Below the pieces are notes generated by a model. The model worked only from the letters and a program-made list of their open reading frames with translations, was not told the origin of the DNA and ran no database searches. A stretch of 64,000 bases of DNA from Anaerocolumna xylanovorans DSM 12503 (lineage in GTDB: Bacteria > Bacillota > Clostridia > Lachnospirales > Lachnospiraceae): positions 186,001-250,000 of the forward strand of contig NZ_FRFD01000003.1 in the NCBI RefSeq assembly GCF_900143645.1. Direction: 5' to 3'. Of the stretch, positions 24,440 through 34,060 are shown one piece after another. The stretch's first letter is position 1, and each line of letters begins with the position of its first letter. Both the position numbers and the translations under genes were made by a program.

Positions 24440-24522
24440 AAGAGTTTACCCTTTTTCATTTAAGAGGGATAATGCAGAGTAAAAAACATATATTGTAGTA
24501 ATCGTTTTATAGGTGCTTGTGT

Positions 24523-25416
24523 ATGTCAAATAAAAAATATCTGTGTATTTGTGGTATCCTGGCAGTTACACTGATAATATTATCGCTGCCGTTAATTAAC
24601 TTTTCAGGGAATTCAGAGCAGGTAACCTCTTCTGTCAGTATGGAAGTACCTGCTGGAACAGAGGAAAAGATATACCTGCCTGTTGTAATGTACCATGACA
24701 TCAAGAAGAGCAGTTCGGGTAAGGATATTATATATCCGGGTGAATTTAAGAGTGATTTGGAATATCTGAAGGAAAACAATTATACCTCGGTAACGATGCA
24801 GGATGTTATTGACTATGTTTATGAAGATAAGCCTCTTCCGGAGAATCCGATTATGATAACCTTTGATGATGGATATCTTACAACCTACCGTTATGCATAT
24901 CCGCTCTTGCAGGAGTATGATACAAAGATTGTTCTCTCAATTATCGGCAAAAGTACGGATGATTTTACAAGGGTGGGGGATGACCATTTGCAGTACGCAC
25001 ATCTTACCTGGCCGTTGTTGGATGAGATGCTTGAGGCGGATGTGATAGAAATACAAAACCATACCTATAACCTTCACTCTACCCGTGCCGGCAGAGTGGG
25101 CTGTAAGCAAAAAAGAGGGGAGTCCTTAACGGATTATGAGGCTGTACTTACGGAAGATATCATGAAGCTTCAGCAGGAAGTCGTTGAAATGACCGGAACA
25201 GCTCCGACAACCTTTACAATTCCTTATGGGGAATACAATGAAAATACCATAGATATTATAAAAAAGCTGGGTTTTAAGGCTGCTTTGACCTGTGATTATG
25301 GAATTAATAAGATAACGAAAGACAAGGAGACGCTTTATCACTTAAAAAGAATATGCCGTTCTCATAACTACCCCATAGATGAACTCTTAGAGGATGTCAG
25401 AAAGACGATAAGATAA
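24523..25416 (+). CDS. Polysaccharide deacetylase-family protein, membrane anchored
   Basis: A 297-residue carbohydrate esterase 4 (NodB) family protein with one N-terminal hydrophobic anchor (about residues 7-25), so the catalytic domain faces outward. Metal and catalytic marks are TFDDGY (motif 1 Asp pair), NHTYNLH (motif 2 His pair) and the IPYGEYNENT region. It probably removes acetyl groups from cell-wall or plant polysaccharide. I use the ATG at 24523; a TTG two codons upstream is also in frame. It has no operon partner. Confidence 0.82.
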   Translation: MSNKKYLCICGILAVTLIILSLPLINFSGNSEQVTSSVSMEVPAGTEEKIYLPVVMYHDIKKSSSGKDIIYPGEFKSDLEYLKENNYTSVTMQDVIDYVYEDKPLPENPIMITFDDGYLTTYRYAYPLLQEYDTKIVLSIIGKSTDDFTRVGDDHLQYAHLTWPLLDEMLEADVIEIQNHTYNLHSTRAGRVGCKQKRGESLTDYEAVLTEDIMKLQQEVVEMTGTAPTTFTIPYGEYNENTIDIIKKLGFKAALTCDYGINKITKDKETLYHLKRICRSHNYPIDELLEDVRKTIR

Positions 25417-25475
25417 GAAAGACTGCTGATGCTGTAAAATACGCAGAATGTGTAAAAACATAAGAATGGAGAAAT

Positions 25476-25657
25476 GTTGAAAGAAAATATGATGATAGAG
25501 AGGATGCCACGCTATAATTCTTTCAACTTTTTATTTGTGGCGAGGGGCTGTTGCAAAATAGAATTTACATACCATAGATTGCACTAGTGAACTGCAATTC
25601 TTCTAACATATGGTATATATTTCGTATTTTGCTACAGCCCCTGCAATGGGTATAAAA
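25476..25657 (+). repeat. Pseudoknotted leader element, locus 4
   Basis: Arms GTTGAAAGAA (25476-25485) and TTCTTTCAAC (25518-25527) pair perfectly. They differ from loci 2 and 3 at two paired positions, so pairing is kept. The loop GCCAC (25506-25510) pairs with GTGGC (25537-25541). The second hairpin is replaced by a 98-base inverted-repeat insert (25544-25641). The end TGCAATGGGTATAAAA runs into the ATG at 25658. Confidence 0.7.
25544..25641. mobile_element. Short nonautonomous inverted-repeat element (MITE-like)
   Basis: The 17-base ends GGGGCTGTTGCAAAATA and TATTTTGCTACAGCCCC pair with one mismatch. The 64-base interior folds further (ATACCATA with TATGGTAT, and ATTGCA with TGCAAT). The GGGCTGTTGCAAAAT end resembles IS1182-type transposon ends as I recall them. 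It has no ORF. It sits inside the locus 4 leader element. Confidence 0.5.
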
Positions 25658-26158
25658 ATGCAATTACAAATTGAAAAAGTCATATCCGAAGAGGATATCG
25701 GGCAATTGGCGCAGCTGGCTGATAAAATATGGAATGAGTACTATGTTCAGATTATATCAAAAGAACAAGTTGATTATATGGTAGAAAAGTTCCAGTCCGT
25801 AAAAGCAATTACGGAGCAGATGAAAAACCAGGGATATGAATATTATCTTTTAAAGCCGGATGGTGCAGCGGTAGGATATATCGGAATGAAAATAATGGAA
25901 GATAACTCCCTTTTTCTAAGTAAGTTCTATATCAGCAAAGAATGCAGAGGGATGGGCTATGCAAGGGAAGCTATGGACTTTATAGCAGCGTTTTGCAAGG
26001 ACAGAGGATTGAATAAAATCTGGCTTACGGTAAACAAGCATAACAACAGTATAAAAATCTACGAAAAGCTGGGATATCATATAAAACAGACTCAGGTTGC
26101 CGATATTGGAAATGGTTATGTGATGGATGATTACATAATGGAAAAGGATATTATCTGA
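25658..26158 (+). CDS. GNAT-family N-acetyltransferase
   Basis: A 166-residue GNAT acetyltransferase. The acetyl-CoA loop is KECRGMGYAREAMDF, followed by the strand LNKIWLTVNKHNNSIKIYEKLGY, both typical of RimI-like or small-molecule acetyltransferases. The frame is open to 25610, but those codons cover the leader element, so the ATG at 25658, directly after GGGTATAAAA, is the likely start. A strong terminator follows. Substrate is unknown. Confidence 0.82.
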   Translation: MQLQIEKVISEEDIGQLAQLADKIWNEYYVQIISKEQVDYMVEKFQSVKAITEQMKNQGYEYYLLKPDGAAVGYIGMKIMEDNSLFLSKFYISKECRGMGYAREAMDFIAAFCKDRGLNKIWLTVNKHNNSIKIYEKLGYHIKQTQVADIGNGYVMDDYIMEKDII

Positions 26159-26180
26159 ATTTTAAAAACATATAGAAAAG

Positions 26181-26223
26181 GCCGGAAGGCGGATTGTTTT
26201 ATTATCCGCTTTCCGGCTTTTTC
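26181..26223 (+). terminator. Rho-independent terminator after the GNAT gene
   Basis: GCCGGAAGGCGGAT (26181-26194) pairs with ATCCGCTTTCCGGC (26204-26217) with one mismatch, followed by a run of T. The gap from there to 26382 is AT-rich and holds no clear gene. Confidence 0.85.
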
Positions 26224-26381
26224 TATGCTTTTTACAATAAAGTCATGAAATTACACAACTGTAAAAATAAATAATTACAATAATCAAATGTATTTAAAAT
26301 ATACAAACAGAAGAAATTTGTCTACCATTTATGGTGTAAAGATTCCAAGAAGTATTTTAAATATCACATTGGGGGTAATTT

Positions 26382-29300
26382 ATGAAGAAAGGAATATTTG
26401 TGAAAAAGAGTTGGAAGAAATGGGTTGCAGCAGCATTAACTCTGACTCTTGTTTTCAATGCAGGACTTCCGGGGCAGAAAGCTGGCAATACAGTATCAGC
26501 CGCCGGAAGTGACAAAGTAGTATTTACAGATTTTGAATCAACGGACTATACGGCTGGTGCCTATGGAAACAGCATTACCAGAGACAGCGCCAATGTATTG
26601 GAAGGAAATCAGGCCTTCCAGTATGTACAAGGCGGCGAGAAAAAGTGGGACAATGATTTTAAAATCAGAAGTGTATCCGGCAGTGCTATTGATGTTTCTT
26701 CTATGACAAAAGTAGTAGTAAATGTAAAGGATACCGTAGGAAGCAATAATTTTGAAGTGAAGTTAATTGATGCAAGCGGAAAAAATTCTGCTAAGTATAC
26801 CTCTGCTAATGCTGTAAAAGACCAATGGACTACACTGGAAGTACCGTTAGATCAGTACAGTGGCATTGATAAGACTGCTATCAGTCAAATAGCTGTCTGG
26901 GAATGGAATGATGGAGACTATTATTTTGATGATATCCATTTTGAAGATGCCGATGGACATAGAATGGATTTTCAGGATTTTGAACACAGCCTTTACTATA
27001 ATACCAATAATGGAACCAATAAGCTTACCCAGGCTGACCAAAACAGCGGAAGTGCTTCCTTACTCTATAATCAGGGTACGGCTGGCGGAGGAGGGGAAGC
27101 AATTATTAACCCCGGCAAGGAAAACGGAGCAGATGCTTCCGGTAAGACCTATATTGTATTATGGGTTAAGGATACCACCGGTGATAACAATTTTAAACTG
27201 GCACTTACAGATACCGATGGAAATACGTTTGACGATTGGACGGACGGAAGTAATTCACTGCAAAAGGCAGTTAAGAACCAATGGAAGGAAATAGCGGTAC
27301 CGTTAAGCAAGTACAGTACCAACGGAGTAAACTTAAGTAAGATTGCTCAAATAAAAATCTACGAGTGGAATGCCGGAGATTTTTATATTGATGATATTTA
27401 CTTTACAAATACCCTTCCTCCAAATCCTCCTGCGGCAGATTATGGGGAAGGTAATTATACCGAAAGCTTTCAATTAACACTGACGGCTCCGGAAGATGGC
27501 GGAACAATCTATTATACCACCAATGAGACAAAGCCGACTGAAGGCTCTGCTGTATATGCGGCACCTATTGCAATAACTGCTTCCACGGTAGTAAAAGCAG
27601 TTTTTGTCAAGGACGGGGAAAGCAGCAGAGTACTTACACTTAATTATACCATTATAGCAAGCAATGTTCCTAAGAAAGCGGTACTGGAGGATTTTGAAGG
27701 AACACCTAAGGTGACCAACGGTACAGTAACAGATAAGGATAAGTACCAGGGAACAAAGAGTATTGCTTATACTCTTACCGCTTCTGCAGATCCCACGGAG
27801 GGCAGCAGTTTATATGTTGAAGGAAACCAGACAGATACCTCCGTATACTCTTATCTGGTATTCTGGTTAAAGGATACCCAGGGAGCCAATACTGTGAAGC
27901 TTGGACTTGTGGATAAAGATGGAAATAAGACCGGGTTTAGTTGGATAAATACCCTTACCACAGAGAAAGGCAGTGCCGTAAAGAATACCTGGACAGAATA
28001 TGCAGTAAAACTAAACAGCATATCCGGAATTAGTAACATTGACCGTACTGCAATAAAGGGAATATACATTGGGGAGTGGAATTCCGGTACTTATTATATT
28101 GATGATATCTATTTTACCAATAACCTTCTGCCTGTCAGCCCGAAGTCCAACTATGCTTCCGGCACCTATGAAAAGTTAGAGGGAGTAACCTTAACTACCA
28201 CAACGCTGGGTTGCGATATCTACTATACAACGGATGGAAGTACGCCTACAAAAGCTTCTGCCAAGTATCAGACTCCTTTTAATTTTACAGAAAACACAGT
28301 AGTAAAGGCGGTTGCAATCAGGCAGTCTGATGAAGAGAGCAGTGCTGTTGCGGAATTCAATTATCACGTAAAGGCACTTCCAACCAGTGCAGTTGTTCCC
28401 TTTAATAATTTTGATGACGGAATTGACAAGGTAACGGCACAGGCAGGGGCAAAAATATCTTCCAATACAAAAGACAGCTACCAGGGTAAGAGTATAACCT
28501 ATGAGATGAATACCTTAAGCGGTTCCCCTACGGAAACATTGAGAAGTATTACCATAAAGCCTGAAGATGGAATGACGGCTGATGTAAGGTTATCAAGATA
28601 TCTGGTATTTTATGTAAAGGATGAACAGGCTTATAACAATACCAGAATGTTTATCAAAGATGATTTCGGCAATGAAGCTTCCGCATGGACTGACTGCAGC
28701 ACGAAATACGGTGAATGGAGCATGTACTATGTGGATTTAAGCACGATGGAGAATTATAAGAATCTGGATCTTGCCTTCATTAAGGAAGTAACCTTCGGAT
28801 TCTACAATACAGGAACTTATCTGATTGATGAAATGTATTTTACAGATAAGCTCTATACCGGACTTCCGGGAGCTGAAAAGCCTGCTTTAAGCCCGGCGGC
28901 AGGAGAAGTACTTACAAGCCTTACTCCAGGTACCTATGGAGTATTTGCACCCGTTGAGCTGGCAGCAGAAAAGGGTGCGGATATTTACTATACTCTTGAC
29001 GGAAAAACAGATCCTGCCGATACAGCCCAGGCAAAGAAATACAGCGGGGTTATTAGTCTTACGGCACCTGCTGTTATCAAGGCAGTTTCAATTAAGGACA
29101 GTGCAGCAGGAAGCGTTTATACCTTTGACTATACTATTAAGCCCGGCACGGTTGTTACCATTTTCGGAAATCCGGGAACCTATGATAAATCTGTTATTGT
29201 AGCATTGCGTTCCTCGAAAGATGATACTCCTGTATACTATACACTGGATGGCAGTGAACCGACTACGGACTCCATCCGTTATAATTCTCCGTTCAGGATA

Positions 29301-32162
29301 GAAGAAAGCACTACCATTAAGGCTATCGGTTATGATAAGGGAGTAGCAAGTGATGTTAAGACCTTCGATTATATCATACAGGGAACAGAGGCAGGTGTAA
29401 AAGCACCAAAGGCTTCTCTTGCCGCAGGAATCTATGGAGCAGCCAAGGCAGTGGCGCTTACAACAGGAACAGCCGGTGCAGCAATCCATTATACCACCGA
29501 CGGAACAACACCTGCCGTATCATCACCGTTATATGAGGGAGAGATTACCATAAATACAAATACCATTTTAAAAGCAATTGCTTTAAAAGATGGTAAGGCA
29601 AGCAGCATTTCAGAATATCAGTATACTATTAAAACCAATCCATCCAACTTCTTAAAAGCAGATGGAAAGAAGATCCGCAATAATTATGGTACCGGAGAGG
29701 AAGTAATCCTTCGGGGAACCAATGCAGGCGGCTGGCTTGTAACAGAGAACTGGCAGTGCCCGGTGGATGCCAAGGATATGATTACTTTAATAAGGACATT
29801 TACAGAGCGCTTTGGCAGTGAAAAGACAGCAGAGCTTATCAAGCAGTACCAGGATAACTGGTGGACGGCGGATGACTTTGACCTTGTGAAGGCAGAAGGA
29901 ATCAATGTACTTAGACTTCCTATTACATATTTTGAAATGCTGAACGATGACGGAAGTTTGAAGACAAGTGCTTTTGAAAGACTTGACTGGTTTATTAAGG
30001 AAGCTAAGAAACGTGATATTTATGTCATGATTGATATGCACGGTGCAGTAGGCTCCCAGAACGGAAAAGATCATTCCGGTGACACCACGATTGCTGATAT
30101 CGGTAATTTCTATGGCAATGAAGAAAATATTAATAAAACCATTGTTTTGTGGAAGGAAATTGCAAAACGTTACAAGAATGAATCTATCGTATGCGGTTAC
30201 GACCTGTTAAATGAGCCCAGTGCAACAAAGCTGGTGCAGTATGATGTTTATGACAGAATTTATAAAGCCATCAGAGAAGTAGATAAGGACCATATGATTT
30301 TCATCCAGGGAATCTGGAATCCTACCGATTTGCCGGATCCATCCCTTTATGGCTGGGAGAATGTAGTTTACCAGTATCACTTCTACCAATGGTCAGGTTT
30401 GACAGACGCCACAGTCCAGTCAGATTTTATCAAAGATAAGATTAAGATGATAAATGAAACTACGAATTATAATGTTCCTTCCTTTATCGGTGAGTTCACT
30501 TTCTTTAGCAATACCGATAGCTGGAAACAGTGCATGGACCTTATTGAAGCACAGGGCTATGGCTATACCACATGGACCTTTAAGGTATCCGACGGAGGAG
30601 AAGGCAGCAGCTGGGGACTTTATACCGGCAAATCCAATCCGGTGCTAATTAATACGGATTCCTATGAGAACATTATAGATAAGTGGAGTACGATTAAAAC
30701 GACAACCGGCTTTACCAGAAATTCTAAATTTGCAGACGTTCTAAAAGTATATTTTACAAAGAACAGACCGCTTGCTGTTCCTTATTCGGAATCCTCTGGC
30801 GAAACACCGGAAGATAACGGCAACACCGGAAATGACACCGGAAATAATAACGGAAACAATAACAGCGGAAGCAATCAGACAGGCAATAATTCAGGAAATA
30901 CTGTAGCAGCAGCTCCCGTTATAAGCGATACACAGATTAAGGATGGCAAAGCTGTTATAACCATGTCACTTTCACAGGCAGAACTGCAAAAGGCGGCTGC
31001 CGGAAAAGATAAGCTCACAGTTTCCTCTTCTCTTCCGGAAAGTGAATTAGCCGCGCAGTTAAAGGAAGGCAGAGATATCTCACTCCGTATGGATTTAACA
31101 CAGGCAATGAGTATCTCCAATGTGGAAATTGAAAAGATTCTTTTGACAAAGAATATTATGGAACAGATGGCTGCAGCACAAAAATCAATAGATGTAGCAC
31201 TTGTTCTAAAAGACGTAACACTTAACTGGCATTTTGACGGAGCACTTATAAAAGCATCGCAGCGCCCGGTTACCGATGTTAACCTGATGGGTCAGGCAAG
31301 TGTGATTGCAGTCACAGGAGACAGCGGACAAAAGGGATTGAAACTCTCCCTTAATCATTCCGGATTGCTTCCTTCCACCGCCATCATTACGGTCACAGCC
31401 GGAAATTTAATAAATGAAGCCGGTTTAACAGTTGGAGGCGCAGCCTTTGTATACTATTATGACAAAGAGGCAGGAAAGCTTTTAGAGATTCCGAATAATA
31501 ATGTAAAAGTAGGAAGCGGCGGAGAAATCAGTGTTCCGGTAACTCATTGCTCTGACTATGTTATTTTGGCAAAGAAACCGGATAAGTCCCTTCTTGTTAC
31601 CCTCCTTGACCAGATTAAGGTAACAGCTGATAAGATCCCTGTTTATGTAAATGGCACAACCGGTAATACAAAGAGCATTAAAGTTACCTTGCCCCAGACC
31701 CTTGTAAAAGAGGGAAGCCAAACAACTGTTAAAGATTCCGGCATTGATACGGCAGCAATCAGTTATTCTTCATCCGATAAGAAGATTGCTTTGGTCGATA
31801 AAAACGGAAAAGTTACCGGTAAGAAAGCAGGAAAGGCTACCATTACCGTAACAGCGAAATTAGCAAATGGAACTTCAAGAAACATAAAGGTTTTAGTAAC
31901 TGTTAAAAATGCATGGGTAGAAGTCATTAAAGCACCCAAAACAATAAAGAGCGGGAAAACAGGAGGATATCTGGTAGCATTTCATGGTTTTAAAGACAGC
32001 GATATTACCTGGATGACCACAAAGAAAGGTGCTGCAGTTACAGGAAAAAATACCGGAAAGGCAGCAGTAACGGTGAAGGGAACCACGCCCGGAAAAGATA
32101 CGGTGGTTATTCTTTCAAAGGGTAAAAAAATCAAGACCTTTAATGTTACGGTAACAAAATAA
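26382..32162 (+). CDS. Giant secreted multimodular GH5 beta-glucanase
   Basis: A 1926-residue exported protein with a signal peptide ending near residue 41. Four CBM11/CIA30-like beta-sandwich modules (about 46-190, 190-345, 430-585, 670-836), each ending in a YFDDIHF/YIDDIYF-type motif, are interleaved with five chitobiase-C-like repeats (about 350-425, 585-666, 837-920, 925-1001, 1007-1085; motif YYTTDGSTP). The GH5 domain spans 1086-1465, with acid/base Glu1278 (LLNEP) and nucleophile Glu1371 (IGEF). An Asn/Gly linker, a Ser/Ala-rich domain and BIG2-like Ig domains follow. The GTNAGGWLVTENW start is like exo-1,3/1,6- or broad beta-glucanase subfamilies. It has no dockerin or sortase motif. 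A GGGGG site precedes the ATG. It probably attacks plant or fungal beta-glucan outside the cell. Confidence 0.9.
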   Translation: MKKGIFVKKSWKKWVAAALTLTLVFNAGLPGQKAGNTVSAAGSDKVVFTDFESTDYTAGAYGNSITRDSANVLEGNQAFQYVQGGEKKWDNDFKIRSVSGSAIDVSSMTKVVVNVKDTVGSNNFEVKLIDASGKNSAKYTSANAVKDQWTTLEVPLDQYSGIDKTAISQIAVWEWNDGDYYFDDIHFEDADGHRMDFQDFEHSLYYNTNNGTNKLTQADQNSGSASLLYNQGTAGGGGEAIINPGKENGADASGKTYIVLWVKDTTGDNNFKLALTDTDGNTFDDWTDGSNSLQKAVKNQWKEIAVPLSKYSTNGVNLSKIAQIKIYEWNAGDFYIDDIYFTNTLPPNPPAADYGEGNYTESFQLTLTAPEDGGTIYYTTNETKPTEGSAVYAAPIAITASTVVKAVFVKDGESSRVLTLNYTIIASNVPKKAVLEDFEGTPKVTNGTVTDKDKYQGTKSIAYTLTASADPTEGSSLYVEGNQTDTSVYSYLVFWLKDTQGANTVKLGLVDKDGNKTGFSWINTLTTEKGSAVKNTWTEYAVKLNSISGISNIDRTAIKGIYIGEWNSGTYYIDDIYFTNNLLPVSPKSNYASGTYEKLEGVTLTTTTLGCDIYYTTDGSTPTKASAKYQTPFNFTENTVVKAVAIRQSDEESSAVAEFNYHVKALPTSAVVPFNNFDDGIDKVTAQAGAKISSNTKDSYQGKSITYEMNTLSGSPTETLRSITIKPEDGMTADVRLSRYLVFYVKDEQAYNNTRMFIKDDFGNEASAWTDCSTKYGEWSMYYVDLSTMENYKNLDLAFIKEVTFGFYNTGTYLIDEMYFTDKLYTGLPGAEKPALSPAAGEVLTSLTPGTYGVFAPVELAAEKGADIYYTLDGKTDPADTAQAKKYSGVISLTAPAVIKAVSIKDSAAGSVYTFDYTIKPGTVVTIFGNPGTYDKSVIVALRSSKDDTPVYYTLDGSEPTTDSIRYNSPFRIEESTTIKAIGYDKGVASDVKTFDYIIQGTEAGVKAPKASLAAGIYGAAKAVALTTGTAGAAIHYTTDGTTPAVSSPLYEGEITINTNTILKAIALKDGKASSISEYQYTIKTNPSNFLKADGKKIRNNYGTGEEVILRGTNAGGWLVTENWQCPVDAKDMITLIRTFTERFGSEKTAELIKQYQDNWWTADDFDLVKAEGINVLRLPITYFEMLNDDGSLKTSAFERLDWFIKEAKKRDIYVMIDMHGAVGSQNGKDHSGDTTIADIGNFYGNEENINKTIVLWKEIAKRYKNESIVCGYDLLNEPSATKLVQYDVYDRIYKAIREVDKDHMIFIQGIWNPTDLPDPSLYGWENVVYQYHFYQWSGLTDATVQSDFIKDKIKMINETTNYNVPSFIGEFTFFSNTDSWKQCMDLIEAQGYGYTTWTFKVSDGGEGSSWGLYTGKSNPVLINTDSYENIIDKWSTIKTTTGFTRNSKFADVLKVYFTKNRPLAVPYSESSGETPEDNGNTGNDTGNNNGNNNSGSNQTGNNSGNTVAAAPVISDTQIKDGKAVITMSLSQAELQKAAAGKDKLTVSSSLPESELAAQLKEGRDISLRMDLTQAMSISNVEIEKILLTKNIMEQMAAAQKSIDVALVLKDVTLNWHFDGALIKASQRPVTDVNLMGQASVIAVTGDSGQKGLKLSLNHSGLLPSTAIITVTAGNLINEAGLTVGGAAFVYYYDKEAGKLLEIPNNNVKVGSGGEISVPVTHCSDYVILAKKPDKSLLVTLLDQIKVTADKIPVYVNGTTGNTKSIKVTLPQTLVKEGSQTTVKDSGIDTAAISYSSSDKKIALVDKNGKVTGKKAGKATITVTAKLANGTSRNIKVLVTVKNAWVEVIKAPKTIKSGKTGGYLVAFHGFKDSDITWMTTKKGAAVTGKNTGKAAVTVKGTTPGKDTVVILSKGKKIKTFNVTVTK

Positions 32163-32229
32163 AGTTTTTTATTGCAGATAATACAAAAATATCATAAAAT
32201 TACACTTGTATTTAATGTAAAGTATACAG

Positions 32230-32279
32230 CAACCATAGGGAAGCACCTCATTACAGTGGTGATAATTTCCCTATGGTTG
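32230..32279 (+). terminator. Long stem after the GH5 gene, possible terminator
   Basis: CAACCATAGGGAA (32230-32242) pairs perfectly with TTCCCTATGGTTG (32267-32279), with an inner CACC/GGTG stem. It has no T run after it, so it may be an RNA 3' protector or the first stem of the leader array that begins at 32282. Confidence 0.5.
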
Positions 32280-32281
32280 TT

Positions 32282-32455
32282 GGTGTGAAAAATACTATGT
32301 ACTTTTCACATCCTGATTTGAGGCAGTAAATCATCTGCGAGCAGACGATTTATGCCATGGGAGCTGGTGTGAAAAATAGAAAGCATTTTTCACTTTTGAT
32401 TTGGGCAGTATCGCAAGTAAACTTGCGATATGCATGGGATTAGTGTGAAAAAGAA
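32282..32455 (+). repeat. Tandem two-hairpin leader units, locus 5
   Basis: Unit 1: TGTGAAAA/TTTTCACA (32284-32291, 32303-32310), then CCTGATTTGAGGCA, then a 12-base hairpin (32327-32352) flanked by GGCA/TGCC, then ATGGGAGCT. Unit 2: GTGAAAAAT/ATTTTTCAC (32369-32377, 32385-32393), GATTTGGGCA, a perfect hairpin (32409-32430), then TGC-ATGGGA. A third unit starts with GTGTGAAAA and runs into the binding-protein leader. With the stem before it, this fills the 320-base gap after the GH5 gene. Confidence 0.7.
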
Positions 32456-32483
32456 CCCCCTGCAGCAAGGGAAAGGAAAGCTT

Positions 32484-34043
32484 ATGAAAAAACAAGTGAA
32501 AATAATTGCATGTATGCTTCTGCTAAGTTGTTCCATTTTATCTGTATTTACGGCTTGTACAAAAAAAGAGCATAAGTCTGAAGATGCTGTCAGGGCAGGG
32601 GATACTTTAGAAAGAGCAGACCTTGTGTTTTATCTGATGGGGGAGCCGCCTGCTGATATGTCCCTGATTCAGGATAAGATAAATGAACGGCTGCTGGAAA
32701 AGATTAATACAACAGTAACCTTTAAGTTCACGACATGGACGGACTGGCAGACAAAGTATGATATGATACTTTCCTCCGGGGAAGAATGTGATCTTATCTA
32801 TACTGCCAACTGGATGAATTATGCAGGACTGGCCAGCAACAATGCATTTGCTCCGCTGGATGAACTGCTTACGGCATATGCACCGGAATTATACAATTAT
32901 ATTTCACAGGATGTATGGAAGCAGATGAAGGTGAATGACAAGATTTATTCTGTGCCAAGTATGAAAAAGGAATATACCAATGCAGGCATCATGTACCGGG
33001 AGGACTTAAGGGAGAAGTATGACCTGCCAAAACCTGACAGCTTAGAGAATCTGGAGGCTTATTTGATGGGAGTGAAGAAAAATGCCCCATCCCAGAGTAT
33101 TATGAAGCCCTCTATTAACCCGGCTTCCTTTTCCTATTCCTTTAGTGCCACTTCTGTATTGCAGGCAAAGTATGCATGGGTACAGCCGGGAGCACCTTAC
33201 GGTCTGGCAGCTGACTACAATACACCGTCACAGCTGTTTAACTACTGGTCATCAGAAGATTTTAAGAATGATATGAAGATTATGAAGAAGTGGGCAGATG
33301 CCGGCTTTTGGTCAAAAAGTGTTTTATCGGATGCCAATAATTCCGATGCTTTTATAAATGGGCAGGAAATCTGCATTGTAGACGGACAGAATCCGGCTAA
33401 ATATATAGGGACCTATTATAATTCCAAGCTGGGAAATGACTGGAAGGTAGGCTATGTTCCTTATGCCGAGATTAACGGAATCGCTTATGCCAACCATCCC
33501 AGCGGTAATGGAACGGCTATTCCGACTAACTCCAAGTACCGGGAAAGGGCGGCGATGGCGCTGAATTTATTATACATGGATAAGGATATTAACAGGCTTA
33601 TCCAGTATGGTGTTAAAGGCACCCACTATACTCTTGATGCGGAAGGGTACTATAAGGATGGTGAGGCACACAAAAACTTTGCGGCAGAGTCTGCCAACGC
33701 CTGGAGTTTAAGAAACCCCTTATATGCACTGCCGTCAAGAGGAGATGATAAACTGAATAAAATCTTTTCAGAGCTGCATGGCATTGCCCTGAAAACAAAT
33801 TATCCCGATATTGATATTGCTTCGGGTTTTGTTGAAGTATACGATGATTATGCTTCTGAAAGAGCGGCCCTTGCAACGGTAATGACAGAATATCTTGCAC
33901 CTTTGCAGGCTGGGCTTAAGGAGGATGTTGATGGGGCGGTGGATGAGTTTTTAAGAAAGGCTGACGAAGCAGGTCTCACTAAAATCCAGGAGGCTTATAC
34001 AGCACAGTGGCAGGCCTATTGTGAGATGAATGGGTATAAATAA
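32484..34043 (+). CDS. Sugar ABC importer substrate-binding lipoprotein (LipO/YtcQ-like)
   Basis: A 519-residue lipoprotein (lipobox VFTAC, Cys25) of the large family 1 oligosaccharide binders with a C-terminal DUF3502-like part. Motifs include LIYTANWMNYAGLASNNAFAPLD (in parts), YSVPSMKKEY and NPPSG-like NHPSGNGTAIP. The open frame begins at 32430 within the leader repeat; GGAAAG precedes the ATG at 32484. No permease genes are adjacent. It is followed by an AraC sensor regulator, so it may deliver beta-glucan oligomers to a distant permease or serve in sensing. Lipid anchoring is clear; the ligand is inferred from the flanking GH5 genes. Confidence 0.8.
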   Translation: MKKQVKIIACMLLLSCSILSVFTACTKKEHKSEDAVRAGDTLERADLVFYLMGEPPADMSLIQDKINERLLEKINTTVTFKFTTWTDWQTKYDMILSSGEECDLIYTANWMNYAGLASNNAFAPLDELLTAYAPELYNYISQDVWKQMKVNDKIYSVPSMKKEYTNAGIMYREDLREKYDLPKPDSLENLEAYLMGVKKNAPSQSIMKPSINPASFSYSFSATSVLQAKYAWVQPGAPYGLAADYNTPSQLFNYWSSEDFKNDMKIMKKWADAGFWSKSVLSDANNSDAFINGQEICIVDGQNPAKYIGTYYNSKLGNDWKVGYVPYAEINGIAYANHPSGNGTAIPTNSKYRERAAMALNLLYMDKDINRLIQYGVKGTHYTLDAEGYYKDGEAHKNFAAESANAWSLRNPLYALPSRGDDKLNKIFSELHGIALKTNYPDIDIASGFVEVYDDYASERAALATVMTEYLAPLQAGLKEDVDGAVDEFLRKADEAGLTKIQEAYTAQWQAYCEMNGYK

Positions 34044-34060
34044 GCTGGGGGGAAGAGAAG

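Noticed and set aside
32311..32356. Hammerhead-like ribozyme core suggested by CTGATT near a stem
   Set aside because: The required CTGATGA and GAAA core is missing at all loci with this linker.
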